Positions 45,946 through 57,261 are shown, numbered from the stretch's first letter. The stretch: 64,000 nucleotides of DNA from Siphonodentalium dalli (GCA_032622095.1 CP136065.1:38598732-38662731); one strand, 5' to 3'. Notes: generated by a model from the letters alone, not told the origin. Made by a program: numbers and translations.

Positions 45946-48369
45946 AAATGAACGGGAGAATCCATTCAGTAAATAAAGGGTAAAGTGTTATTTGCCGGAC
46001 TGTTAGTCAGTAACAGTTTAAATGTATCTTTTAAACTTAGAACACGGAAGATTTTTTCAAATGACTTCCAAATGTAATTTTGTAACAATTTACATCGGAA
46101 ATTATGAAGACATTTGGATAGTATATTCGAGAAGGTGTGTTTTGTGCGGAGTGCAATAACAAGAGAAAAGTTTTTAAAACCACAGTAACCGGATACAAAC
46201 GCGTCGAATTTGTTCTGTACCAGAAACTAACATATATATTCAAAGACATGGTAAAATGAATGCCAATGAAATCCATACGTATATCGACGGACATTTTTAT
46301 TTATTGTCATCATTATCTTTAGTGTGCTTACATAATGCATAACTAAGAAAATAAACAACATCACGGCGATGAGAGATATCATGCCTATACGTCTGAACTA
46401 TAAAGCTATAGGAAGTAAATTGTAGAAACAGAATGGAACATATAGATGTGACTGTGACGCCACCGTTACGTATGTATGCACGAAAGAAGACATTCTCGAA
46501 AAGAAATATGTCCACTTGAGGAATGTAACTTTCTACTATAATTCCCGAAAACTGACTACCACACCCGTGGGTTGTGTTTCGCAACCGATCAATAGGAGGA
46601 AGCCCCGATGGGAGAAAAGACCACCACGCCAAGGTTGTTCAATTGCATTCTTTCAACCTAGAACATAGTTACATAAGCATTAGAAAAATGCTGACCAATA
46701 TGTGACAAAATCAAAATAGGAAAGATAGCCCATACGCGTGTGACATAGTATGTATAAGTTCACCAGCACCACGCCCAGATGCGTGTGATAAACAAATTAC
46801 AAAGAAATACAAATTTAAGCCAAATTGCAATCACACACACAATTCTTAAATAAAAATATATGGACAATAAAGTTACTGCTAAATGCAGAAAATATATGGC
46901 AAACTAATATCCATTAATTATATATAAATTACATAAAGATATCGTGAGACATATGAATGCCTGAATGATATGACGATGAAATGTCGACCATGAACAAAGA
47001 TGGCCATTGCCATCAAATTGATAAGATGTAATCCAAGATTATTTAAAAAATATAAAGTATGACAGGTCAAGGAACCTGGGATTGCCAACACGACCCATAG
47101 GTAACACAGATGACTAATAATACCTTACACATATGTGGGTAAGTTGAAGCATACTTTGAATTGACAAATTAAATGTTCAAATCTATCACAATGTTAAAAT
47201 CCAATCATAGTCGCATTTCCGCCAAAACTCCAAATACACACAATTTAGACATTTAAAAGTTGGTCTAGTTTAACAAGTACCACAATTGAATGTCGACGAG
47301 ATTACGTCCTTAATGGCAACCACAAACATATCACTTGTGATACAGGTTGTATCACATCAGAAATCGTGATATTTTTATAAAATGTGAAATGAATTGTACA
47401 GTAATCTATGTGTATAGTAGACGGTCATTTTTTCATTGTTATCATTATCAGTAGTATACATGTACAATGCACGGATAAGAAACCAAACACTATCAAAGAA
47501 TGGAATACATCACGCGTACGTCTAAACTAAAGCTAGAAAGTGCGTTGTATGAACTTGACACACGATCTCACCGTGGCATTCCAGGCACGTACATCGCCAA
47601 CGAGGAAAAGTTCTGGAACAGAAATACGCCCACTTGAGGAATGTAACTTTCGATTGTAATTCCCGAAAACTCCCAAATTACACGCGTGGGTTGTATAACA
47701 TCAGATATCACGACATTGCCAAATGTGAAATGACTGATGTGCACGGGAAGCCTAATTTGTAAACAGGGACAATGTTTTTCATTGTCATCATTACCCGTGG
47801 TATAATTGACTAGAATCCAGGCGATACAACGGAGGTACACTGTTAGAAATTACTGTCGGTTCGACGGTTTCGGGCCGTCATAATCGACGGTCCCATACCG
47901 TTTCATCAGTTTGACGGTTTTTTTACCGTTATTTTATGTGCCCATGAAAATTGTCTAAATTAAATATTTTCGTGATTCAAATTCATGCCGTCGAAATTCA
48001 ATAGTATATTTATCGGCGACCATATTATATACGGCAATGACTCCATACAGTATGGCTGAATCTTACTCTGCTGATATTTAATATGTATTATTAATCCGGC
48101 ATTCATTCTGTGTTATGAGGGTCGGTACGTATATTCATGCGTACGGTACGTTATCTCATTCCGGGGTTAAGTTCCCGCTTTAGCACTCATCGCCATTTAT
48201 CGTTGCGTATTTGATCGCAAACTATTGTTTTTTGGGAAACTGTTACCTTTTCGATTGTGGACAGTTGTTAAGACGATCTGATTTTGGTTCCTTTGATAAC
48301 CGGACAAGTTTCAATTCTGCGAAATCCGGCTTAATCATTGACAGTTTCCACTAAATTCGAGAGTAGAGA

Positions 48370-49464
48370 ATCAATCATGGCGTGTTCCGGGGTCTGACTT
48401 CATTCGACTCACTGCTGATGTTGAAACAGTGTTGTGACTTAGTATCAAAACACTGGCATATTTACTGACACAAGAGGATATAGTTACAATTAACACGAGC
48501 TTCGATGCCAACGAATATTGACAATAATAACAACAACGACTCAACGAGCAGCTATTACTATTATAATGTTGGCAATCCAGTTGACAGTGTTCTGAATCTG
48601 ATTGTTTCAAAGCACATGCATGTACATTTACAAGAGAGGATGTACATGTACATGTAATGTACGCACCAGTGTAATTCACAAGAGCTTCAATGTCAACAAC
48701 AACACCGTAAACACCGAAATGACGCCGCGCAGTGACGGATGATCACATATCTACAATTCAAACTTTACAATTACACGGACCAATTCATCCCGTGTTCATC
48801 AATTTTCATTGAAAAGTGTGGATATGAGACATTGTCATCATTCGCCATGTTATCGTCAAGTTATTACGACAATTTACCGGGAGTACACTATTATTTTTTT
48901 TTTAAATGTTTATTGAAGAAACAATCACATTGAGGCATGTCAAATACAGAATGTTCAATGGCATTGATATGTGTATACAGATATGGCATTCCTCGCGTTC
49001 ACACATATCTCTTTTTTACTGCACGCACTCGCCTGGCTCACAGCATTCGCACACCAGTGGTATAAAGTTATATAATACATAAATATATGCATATGCATAG
49101 AATATATAGTAAATGTATTATAAATATGTCGGATGTTTCGGATGGACTCAACTCTCAACATAGAGGCTATTGTGGAGATGGTGGTAGATATTATATGTTT
49201 TAACTGACTGCGTGATAATCGATAGGAGTCTCAAAAAGTAACTTTGTCGATTTTTTATTAAGTCACCTGTTTGTTTAAAGCTTTTTCTATAAGGAACCAG
49301 TTTTTCAAGAATTCTGAAAGTTTCGATTGACATCGTGCTGTATATTGGTTGGATGTTATTATCAAACTATCTTTGGCTGACTCACTGATATTGATACTAA
49401 GTGTTGTGATACCAGTATACAGTTTGATGCATCATGCACCAATCCAAACTAGCTGTTATTGATA
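48370..49464. other. Unrecognised interior of the 3.6-kb element
   Basis: Contains TACATGTACATGTA-type short palindromes near 48600-48660 and a T-rich tract near 48895. Short frames only. Confidence 0.4.
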
Positions 49465-49969
49465 TACAGTACCAGTCAAAAGAAGTGGTTAAGCGCTCTA
49501 TTTTCGCGACCAATATCGCAATAATATTGCAAGTGGAAACGCTTATAAGCATGTCGCTTGTGATATTATTGCAATATTTTGCGCTTAATATCTCAATATT
49601 TTGCGCTTAATATTGCGACATCTTGCGCTCAGAATTGTGACATTTAAATCAAATTATTGCTTCTTCTATATTGTTTATTGTCTAAATAGAGACAATGTTT
49701 AGATATGTATATAAATATAGTTGTAAATGCTATATATACACTATATGTACACTATATGCACAGTATTTATCTAATATAAATATAACACTATCGGGTCTTT
49801 ATGAAATTTGGCGCGCTTAGTATCGCAATAATTTGCGTTCAATATTGCAATAATAAGCGAGACAGATTTTTTGTATTGTGCTATAATCACGCCTTTTTCT
49901 AAATTAAGCACGCTCAATATCGCAATAAAGGTTCGCCTAAAAATACCACTTCTTCTGACTGGTACTGTA
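49465..49969. mobile_element. 505-bp MITE, Tc1/mariner-like
   Basis: The ends CAGTACCAGTCAAAAGAAGT (from 49467) and ACTTCTTCTGACTGGTACTG (to 49967) are inverted and flanked by TA. CAGTACCAGTCAAAAG is typical of Tc1/mariner-derived ends. The inside is rich in AATATTGCAATAAT and TTGCGCTTAATAT motifs in both orientations. Non-coding. Confidence 0.82.
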
Positions 49970-50130
49970 TTGTCATGATGTACGGATTCACCTGTTAAAA
50001 CAAAAACTGTGTTTACAAGTGACTGGACAATTTCACACTTACATGTTACCAAAAATTATGCCATTAAGATATTTTAATTTTACATATACATAAATTTGAG
50101 TTTTAACTGTGAAACATGTTCTTTTATGGC

Positions 50131-50730
50131 TTAAAGGGGTACTGTACGCCATTTTCAATAAATTCCCGGTGGTAGCAACGATCTATTATCGATACTATAT
50201 AGAAATATAAGTAATTTGAGTCGAAGATGTATTCTGTAAACGCTCAGGTTAATAGGCTATCTTAAAATTTAATAATTTAAAAGTTAATAATTTAATATAA
50301 ATTGATTTTATGGCTCCAGCCATAAAATGGCGTCTCTTAAAATTCGAATTTCCGTGTACAAAACGTAATCAAATTATAATTGAGGGATACTGGATTAGGA
50401 AAACAATTGCACACATGATCGTTTGAAACATTATGCTTATACGGGGAGAAAACCCAAGCCACTCATTGACTAGTGACGGTACACTAACTTAAATGAGTAT
50501 ATGGGACTACTAAGCATATAATATAATGTTTATTTGATTCATTTGGTTGAAAACTTTACAAAAATTACTCGACAACGACAATTTGTATTTTTGCATTCCG
50601 GTAAATTTGCCATCCGTAACAATACTTCGTACTCAACAGACTTTCAAAAAATGGAAAAGTTGTTAACTTATTCTCCGACTCGGGGATTATAGAAACCAAC
50701 AACAACATCTTGGGTACAGTACCCCTTTAA
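50131..50730. mobile_element. 600-bp MITE, TTAA-flanked
   Basis: TTAAAGGGGTACTGTAC at 50131 is inverted at 50714-50730 (GTACAGTACCCCTTTAA). The TTAA at both ends would be the target duplication of a piggyBac-type element. The terminal motif is shared with 40569-40834, whose interior differs. No ORF of note. Confidence 0.78.
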
Positions 50731-51696
50731 AAGCGCATGCCGATTCATGATTTAGAATGGTCGAAATTAGTATTACTCATAACTGAATAGTGATGGGTTG
50801 GCTTATCAGCTATTACGATTATCGTTTTTTATTTACAGCCATATTTATATAGTAGTTAGTGAAAGGCGAACACATTACGCGTGCGCAGCCTTTTTCCGGA
50901 TTAAATTCTACGAAGCAGATAACAAGCTTGATCCTCTGCAAACTGCAAAGTTTCATAAGTATTGTCTATCACTTTATGCATTGAGGATCTACATTTCATC
51001 AAAACTATGATCATAACATAAGAACTAAGATGTATTTTTCAGTTACGAGTAATACTAGTTTCGACCATTCAAAAACATATGAATCGTAATGCCTACCGGG
51101 AAATCATATTGTCACCATGGGAACCTGACTAATTCTATGGTAAATTAGCAAATTAAGAGCAAAAAATTGGTGTTGACCAATGAAAAATACCATTGGTCTG
51201 ACCTTTATTAGTTACGGTCTTGATATTAATAAAACGGTGCTGAACCGTAAAAAATACAACGGTCTGACAGTTACTGGTTACGGTCTGCCAGTTACTTAAA
51301 CGGTTTTATACCGTGGAACATGCTACGGCCTGACCGTATGTTTAACGGTCAAAGGTTGGCAGCGATGTTGCGCGGTCTCAGACCGTTAAAGCGACGGTAT
51401 TTGTTCTAACGGTGTAGGACGACGCATACGTCTGAACTATATCTTGTAACTGCAGAAACTTGACGCAATGTGGCAATGTGGCAATGTGACATTCCCACCA
51501 GGTATATTGCGAACGACGAAATTCTCGAAAATAAATATGTTCACATTCGACTGTAATTCCCGAAAACTCCCAACTCCCACACATGCAGGGGTTCAGAAAT
51601 CACGACATTTGCCAAAGGCGAAATTCATGTCACGGTAATGTATCCATTGGTATGGTATAGAGGGGTATTTTTATTCAGTGTTACCACTACCTGTGG

Positions 51697-51985
51697 TATC
51701 TCATATATATTTTGAAGACCTCTGTCTGTTTGTTTGTATGTTTGTCTGTATGTTTGTCTGTATGTTTGTCATTAATACAAATCTACGATTCTCGACCGAT
51801 CGGGACGAAACTTGGTACGTGTGTGTAGTTTGACCAGGCGGTGAACGTTGTCGTATTGGCATGCCCGTGCGGCGCCCGCTTCGCGCATGCGCAGACCAGA
51901 TCTCGGAAACGGGTAGAGTTATCGACTTGAAATTTGGTTTTTGAATAGCCCGGACAACGTCGGGCTCATCGGCTAGTATATATAT
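51697..51985 (-). mobile_element. Short interspersed element (RTE/SINE-like)
   Basis: On the minus strand it begins ACTAGCCGATGAGCCCGACG, then TTGTCCGGGC, runs through a GCGCATGCGCGAAGC core and CCCGATCGGTCGAGAATC, and ends in a (ACAG/ACAAAC)n tail. It lies inside the 46.2-52.65 kb array and splits one unit. The ACTAGC...CCCGGCGTTGCCC start is shared with 62228. Likely a short retroelement; family not certain. Confidence 0.55.
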
Positions 51986-52788
51986 AATTGAATAGAAGCC
52001 ATACAATATCACGGTGATAGGAGACAAGACGGATACGTATATGAACCAAAACTAGGAAGAGCATCGTAACAATTTGACCCGAGATGTTAACGTTACATTC
52101 TCATCACGTATACTGCGAACGAAAACATGTTCGAAAAGAAATATGCCCACATGAGGAAAATATACTTTCGACGATAATTCCCGAAAGCTCACAAACCTGT
52201 TGTATTTCAGAAATCACGATATTTAATTTGCCAAATGTGAAATGACTGGCATGCACGGGATTCCATTGGTATAGTGGGACATTTGTATTCATTGCTATCA
52301 TTACCTGTGGTATATAATGGGCTATATATAAACAAGACAATATAAGACATTTAATCCACCGTCACTATGACATTATCATCACGTACTATATCGCGAACGA
52401 ATGAGCTCTCAAAAAGAAATATTCGCAATTGAGGAATGTAACTTTCGATCATAATTCCAGAAAAATCTCAACGATGCACACACACGGACTGTATATCAGA
52501 CATCACGCCATTCGACAGAGTTGAAATTAATTTCTCGATAATCCATTAGTATGGTTGGTGGACAGTTTTGTTCATTGTCATCATTACCTTTGGTATATAA
52601 TGGATTTGGGGCAGTCAATACCATGGAGTGTGAGACATGACGCGTAAAAGGAGAATATACCTAAATACAGACATTTATGGGGCCATATTCTATTTTGTTA
52701 TTCTATCCATACTCCCAGTCCATGCACGCTCTTTTGATTGGCTGAGGGTCCGCCACATGGCGGTCCGCATATCGCTTGTCACCATCGA

Positions 52789-52858
52789 GGGTATATGTAC
52801 AAGAAATACACACCAAGGCGCTTTAGCGCCGTGATCTGTATTTCTTGTACAGATACCC
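52789..52858. repeat. Strong hairpin GGGTATATGTACAAGAAATA
   Basis: GGGTAT-TGTACAAGAAATACA pairs with TGTATTTCTTGTACAGATACCC, with a GGCGC-TTTA-GCGCC stem-loop at the tip. About 27 of 30 positions are paired. It is probably a small foldback element. No terminator or RNA-gene function is shown. Confidence 0.75.
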
Positions 52859-53030
52859 AAGCGGCTTATGATATATTTATAAACCGATTCACGCCCAGAG
52901 GAAAGAAGAATTGAGCCACATTCAATACGATGATTACCTATAAATTGCCATTCAATCAAAGGTTAATTGAATGGTTTGTGGTGTTACATATTCCTGTTGA
53001 ATAATTTGAGACATTCAGTTTACCAAAATG

Positions 53031-53092
53031 TAATGTACGGCGTGTTCTATTTGGATGATTGTAATGTACTGCGTGTTCTATTTGGATGATTG
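53031..53092 (+). repeat. 31-bp tandem duplication across the LTR junction
   Basis: TAATGTAC(G/T)GCG followed by TGTTCTATTTGGATGATTG occurs twice in tandem (53031-53061, 53062-53092). The unit contains host sequence, the target duplication and the first 19 bp of the LTR edge, so it arose after the Gypsy insertion. One base differs between the units. Confidence 0.85.
53069..53073 (+). repeat. Gypsy target-site duplication, left (CTGCG)
   Basis: The five bases directly outside the 3' LTR match those at 57466-57470 outside the 5' LTR, fixing the element borders. Confidence 0.9.
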
Positions 53093-53259
53093 AATGATGA
53101 TTGATTAGGATAGATTTCAAAGTGGAATAACTTAAATGAGCACAGCCATTTTGATCAATACCAACATAATCGAATATCCGTACTTCAGATATTGCGTACC
53201 AAACTAAATATTCGTATTCGTGGTATTTCGTACCAGTTCAACGTGCACAGTAAATGACA
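53074..53259 (-). repeat. Gypsy 3' LTR
   Basis: 186 bp, directly comparable to 57280-57465 with about 12 substitutions and no net indel. Short for a Gypsy LTR. The central block AACATAATCGAATATCCGTA is identical in both. Confidence 0.93.
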
Positions 53260-53267
53260 CTCCTCCG
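53260..53267 (-). other. Polypurine tract
   Basis: On the minus strand GGAGGAG directly precedes the TGTCAT start of the 3' LTR, the expected place and composition for plus-strand priming. Confidence 0.75.
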
Positions 53268-53303
53268 TAACTTTAGTAAAGAAATTCAGTACTAGTCTTA
53301 AAC

Positions 53304-53651
53304 TCAGATTTCTTTGACAAGACGTGTTGGTCGACGAATTATCCTTCGCGCTCTCCCATCAGGTGTGTCCATAATGTTCTGATCATTTTCGCGTTGATTA
53401 AGCTCTGGCACAGTCAGTTCCTCTAACTCATCACTCTCATCAGATTGTCCGAAACGCAAATCTGAATTAATGATTTTGAAGTGTAATGAATTTCGTCTGA
53501 TTGAGTGTCCATTTCTTTCTGCTACAACATACGAGTCCTTCACATATACAACCTTGTATGGGTTCGGATTGAAGTTGGGAAAGCGTTTTCCACTTTTCTG
53601 TTGACGTACTAATAACCGTATCACCAACCACGATTTTAGAGTGTTTTGCAT
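53304..53651 (-). pseudogene. Gypsy integrase C-terminal region
   Basis: A 115-codon frame with VRQQKSGKRFPNFNPNPYKV and the basic C-terminus RRIIRRPTRL. This corresponds to the SH3-like C-terminal domain that follows the integrase core in Gypsy polyproteins. It is separated from the core by a frame change around 53640 and ends about 45 bp before the 3' LTR. Confidence 0.82.
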
Positions 53652-54400
53652 GCGTAGTCCTTCATATGTGCTTTACCCCTTTCATCACGTTCGCGAATAT
53701 CTGGGTCGATGTTTGATTGAGTGTCCTGAATAATAGGAAGTTTTGTTTGAACCTCATATTTAAACATCAAACTGTATGGCGCTACCCCTGTGGTGGAATG
53801 CGGTGTTGAATTGTAGTTTCGAAGAAACTGATACAGTACTTGTTCATATGATTTTTCTACATACGACGTTTGAATAACTTTATTGATATTTCCCATAAAA
53901 CGCTCTACCATGCCATTTGCCGCTGGCCAAAGTGGTGTAACTCGATGATGCACAAATCCAAAATTTTCCGCAAACTCAGCAAATTTCTCACTTTGGAATG
54001 GGCTCCCATTGTCCGTGGTCGGTCTGGCTGGGATACCCATTGTACAGAAGGCTTTGTCAAACACGATGATGACGACATTAGCTGATGTAGATGAAACAAC
54101 TTCGACATGAGCAAACCGCGAACACTGATCAAGAATGACAAGAAGATATTTGCCATCAGATAATGGACCGCAAAAGTCGGCTGAAAGTTCTTCCCATGCA
54201 TGCTGAGGAAATGAACTCATCCGTAACGGTTCGTTCCGCACTTTGTCAGTAACGGACTGACATGTCAAACAATTCTTGGTAAGAGTCTCGACTTTCAGCT
54301 CAATTTGTGGAAACCAAACCTTCTCCCGAAACACTGCTTGGTTTTGACTAGTCCTAGATGACCTTCGTGAGCAATAGCAACGATTTGCGATTGGAGGCAT
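53636..54400 (-). pseudogene. Gypsy integrase core (D,D35E)
   Basis: The longest frame of the element (254 codons). CLTCQSV supplies the cysteines of the HHCC zinc finger (residues 44 and 47). Catalytic residues are D75 in SADFCGPL, D130 in TTDNGSPF and E166 in NGMVERF, so the second spacing is the classical 35 residues. The zinc-finger histidines (AHEGH) are in a different, overlapping frame just upstream, so a frameshift near 54300-54400 breaks the domain. It would have inserted cDNA into the genome. The catalytic triad itself is intact. Confidence 0.93.
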
Positions 54401-54837
54401 TCCGGAATTACAATTTGCACACCTCGAAGAAGAAGTTTATGGTCACTAGAGTATACAAGCTGGTTTGAAGCATGGCACAATGGCCTTAGAGTCTTGATAT
54501 TAACATGCGCACATGAGTAGTCTTTCTTGTCAAGTTCATTCCAATGATTATTATTCAACAGTCTAATAACTTCCTGAATTGTCGCGTCAGTCTTTGTTGC
54601 TTCCTTGATCTGTTCTAATGAGATCGATTTCCGTGTGGTCTCAAACATGAATTGTTCAACCACTTTACATAGTTTGGAATCGGTGCACCCTGATTGGATA
54701 TCAGAAGTGAACCGAGATACGAAATCAGCAGGATTGCTCGAACCTGGGAAATACTTGACAACAAAGTCGTATTCATTCCGAAAAATTCTTTCCAAAGGTC
54801 GGTGATCCGAGTATACAGTAAAGGCTTGACCACACAA
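54295..54837 (-). pseudogene. Gypsy RNase H end and integrase N-terminus
   Basis: A 180-codon frame starting with FTVYSDHRPLERIF, which carries a catalytic Asp of RNase H, then an acidic linker, then HEGHLGLVKTKQC, the HH half of the integrase zinc finger. A TGA at 54862-54864 separates it from the preceding RNase H part. It runs out of frame inside the zinc finger. Confidence 0.88.
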
Positions 54838-54861
54838 ATAAATTCTATAATGTTCAGTAGC

Positions 54862-55200
54862 TCAGACTATAGCCAAAGCTTCGCGCTCTATCTGACTATG
54901 TTTGGCTTCAGTTGATGTCAGGGCACGACTACATGTAGCATAAGCAACAGCTTTAATGTCTGTTCCTTGTTTTTGTGACAGGATCGCCACGAGACCAGTT
55001 GGCGATGCATCAACAGTTAAGAATGTCTCTGCTAAAGGGTCAAAATAGCATAAGCATTTGTCACTCGTTAAACTTGTCTTCACGGATTCAAACGACGTTT
55101 CCTGTGATTTTGTCCACAGCCATTTCGCATTTGTCAACTGACGAAGTGGTTCAGTAATATCGGAAAAGTTTTGAATAAATCTGGATGAATAAGTTGCCAT
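54862..55200 (-). pseudogene. Gypsy RT connection and RNase H N-terminal half
   Basis: 112 codons with ITEPLRQLT (connection), TVDASPTGLVAILSQ (first catalytic Asp) and KHSQIEREALAIV (catalytic Glu). The frame stops at a TGA where a Trp codon is usual in this family, a one-base change. It removes the RNA strand of the hybrid in the intact element. Confidence 0.9.
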
Positions 55201-55214
55201 GCCGAGAAAGGATC

Positions 55215-55736
55215 TTAACTCTGTTGCATTCTTAGGCTCGGGAATGTCGCGTATACAGCGTGAATTTTGTCAGGGTCCTGGCGGATTCCCTCCTTTGTGA
55301 AGATGATTCCGAAGAATTTGACGCTCGACTGATTTATTTGGCATTTACTTTTATTTACGGTCAATCTATTCTTCCCCAAGCGCTCTAACGCTGCGGCCAA
55401 GATGTTGTTATGTGCCATTTGAGAAGCTGAGTGGATCAGAATATCATCAGAAATTTTCACCACATTCGGAATTCCAGATAGCATTTGGCGGATTAAGTCA
55501 TTCACAATCTCGGGAGCACTCGCGATTCCAAAATTTAACCGCTTGTATTGCCATAGGCCGACATGACTTGCAAATGTTGTAATGTACCGCGATTCGGGTG
55601 AAATTTTACATTGATGAAAGCATGTTCTTAGATCTAGGCATGTGAAATGAGTAGAACCCTGGACATCGTAGATCAGATCATGAAGGGTTGGAAACACGTG
55701 TCGTTCTCTGAGAATTGCCTTATTTGCGCATCGCAT
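55215..55736 (-). pseudogene. Gypsy reverse transcriptase
   Basis: 173 codons. MRCANKAILRERH, the first catalytic Asp in FTCLDLRTCFHQ, RYITTF, YKRLNFGIASAPE and the ISDDILIHS active-site box at 55443-55454 (YxDD-type box with I in place of Y, as in a number of animal Gypsy elements), followed by VKFFGIIFTKEGI. The N-terminal part lies in other frames upstream (55740-55870), and the frame also breaks just before the RNase H region. Confidence 0.95.
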
Positions 55737-55815
55737 GTATACACACAGCGAATATGATCCGGATCACTGGGTTTCGGTGCAGCAACAATTGGTGACACCC
55801 AGGGTGTGGCCGAAT

Positions 55816-56127
55816 CTATGACGCGTTCAATGACATCATCGTTCTCAAGATCACGCAGTTCATCTTTATTTCAATATTTTCTTTCATATGGAAGGGCACT
55901 CTACGATATTTTTGGGCAACTGGCGGAACTGTTTCATCGATATGAATTTTTATTTTTCGTCCTTTGAATTTTCCCAAATCGTTGAATAAATGGGAATAGC
56001 GCTCAACAATGGCATCACACGATTCATTGTTAACCGAACATACTACTTGTAGAAGGCTTAATTGCATGCATGTGTTGAAGCACAACAGAGATTCACTTAA
56101 CCCATTGAGAACATAAAAGGTTGCCAC
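55816..56127 (-). pseudogene. Gypsy protease-to-RT linker and RT N-terminus
   Basis: A 103-codon frame ending shortly after VAQKYRRVPFHMKENIE, the usual start of Gypsy RT (the 'RR.P' region). It shifts frame afterwards, so the RT fingers domain is interrupted. Confidence 0.82.
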
Positions 56128-56129
56128 GG

Positions 56130-56420
56130 TTACTTTATCATTAGCATCTACTGACGTTGAAAATTTCCCCTCAATCGGTAGTGGTTGCGATGCATTGTAT
56201 GCATAGACTTTTATGTCAATGTTGGATGGCTTGATAAGCTATGGTTGAAAATTCAAATGACGGTAAGTATCAAGATCAATAATGTTCACTGAAGCACCAG
56301 AGTCGAGTAAAACGGTGAGTTCGGTATTGGCGATTGTGACTTTAGAACGTGGACGGTCATCACCAGAGTGATTTACGGAAAACACATACCCATCCGAATC
56401 CGAGTCTGAGTCGACTTGAC
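56130..56420 (-). pseudogene. Gypsy aspartic protease
   Basis: The minus strand reads LTVLLDSGASVNIIDL, with the catalytic DSGA at 56293-56304. An in-frame TAG at 56239-56241 follows about 18 codons later. Part of the domain continues beyond it to meet the 56127 frame. It would cleave the polyprotein in an active element. Confidence 0.88.
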
Positions 56421-56559
56421 GAACATCACACTTTGCAGATTTATGATGATCTGAAGAAACCTCATTCCCCCGGGACTTGAACTGATGTTGCCTATCAACC
56501 CTCCTTGGTGCTTGAAGATTGGGCTGGTTTACCGGTACTGAACGGCGTGATATCTGGTT

Positions 56560-56660
56560 GCATACAGAACTGAAATGGTGTTTTAAACGGCAAAAATCGC
56601 AAGTTGTCCCTCTCGTCGGACAAGAATATCAACCTCCGCAGAAAAAAACACATCCTCCCA
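56560..56660 (-). pseudogene. Gypsy gag zinc-knuckle region
   Basis: CDFCRLKHHFSSVC at 56560-56601 is a full CX2CX4HX4C knuckle, preceded by a broken CVFFCGG segment containing a stop. It belongs to the nucleocapsid end of gag and sits between the capsid part and the protease. Confidence 0.88.
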
Positions 56661-56699
56661 CCTCAGGGACAGCCGGTGATTGTCTTGGCCGAAGTTCAT

Positions 56700-57225
56700 T
56701 CACAGTTCATTTTTGTTTAAAAGAATCCTCAATTTCATATGCTTGAACCTCAAACTGTTCAATAGAGCGTCCCATACCAAGGAGTTCATCAAGTTCACAG
56801 CCTTTCCGTAGTGCTTGCCGAAGTAACATTGACATCGTTGTGCCAAATATGATCTGGTTTTGATTTCGTCCTCAACATTTGCAAACTCACATGTTTTCGA
56901 CAATTGTCTGAGTTGTGTACAGTATGTGTCCATGCTCTGATCACTTGTTTGCATGCACTGTCTGAATTTATATCGTTCATATGTGAGGGTTTTCTTCGGT
57001 GCGAAATATTGATTCAAACATGTGATTGTTGTCTTAAATGAATCAGCACCGTCGGCATCTGGTTTGATTGACTGGTAATTATCGTACACCTCTGGACCAG
57101 TTTGATGAAGAAGAGCGTTCTTGCGCCAGAAAATTGGTGAAACGATCAACATATTTTCCCCATCGAGAAGCTAGGGACGATGAATCCGCGACGTCAAACG
57201 CCGGAAATGTGGGTACATTTGACAT
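56700..57225 (-). pseudogene. Gypsy gag capsid region
   Basis: The start codon is at 57223-57225, 46 bp inside the 5' LTR edge, and begins MSNVPTFPAFDVAD. A short deletion with frame change near 57100-57150 leads to the 150-codon frame with VYDNYQSI, LNQYFAPKKT, YERYKFRQCMQ and LRQLSKTCEFANVEDEIKT. A second frameshift near 56865 moves the rest (GMGRSIEQFEVQ) to another frame. This is the capsid-like gag domain of Gypsy elements. Confidence 0.88.
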
Positions 57226-57261
57226 GATGTTTACTGGATTGTCTCACTAAGATAATATTCT

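Larger units (their letters stand above)
47838..51414. mobile_element. 3.6-kb TIR element, EnSpm/CACTA-like ends
   Basis: CACTGTTAGAA at 47838 is inverted as TTCTAACGGTG ending at 51414, with TA on both sides. Many ACGGT/ACCGT motifs fill about 100 bp inside the left end and about 220 bp inside the right end, like the subterminal repeats of CACTA (EnSpm) transposons. The insertion splits a unit of the 46.2-52.65 kb array. No transposase is visible, and two other MITEs lie inside. The class assignment rests on ends only; a 2-bp TA duplication is not the usual 3 bp of CACTA elements. Confidence 0.6.
46200..52650. repeat. Old tandem array, unit about 285-345 bp, interrupted
   Basis: At least six diverged units share GAGGAATGTAACTTTC followed by ATAATTCCCGAAAACT, a CACGACATT...CCAAATGTGAAATGA block and TTCATTGTCATCATTACC-type ends. 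Such ends lie near 46306, 47436, 47777, 51674, 52288 and 52572. Subtracting the inserted elements at 47838-51414 and 51697-51985 brings the spacing back to about 285-345 bp. Minus-strand frames such as FSGI(I/T)VESYIPQV recur in the units but are interrupted and not maintained. Confidence 0.8.

Noticed and set aside
46297-52340. A small gene family (minus-strand frames with FSGI(I/T)VESYIPQV)
   Set aside because: The frames fall in the units of a tandem array, have stops and indels at different places, and similarity extends over non-coding parts of the unit.
52789-52858. Terminator or microRNA precursor
   Set aside because: The hairpin is strong but has no supporting context. In a region full of foldback elements, a mobile palindrome is the simpler reading.
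53304-57225. Errantivirus or other env-bearing retrovirus-like element
   Set aside because: Only about 45 bp separate the integrase C-terminus from the 3' LTR, so there is no room for an envelope gene.
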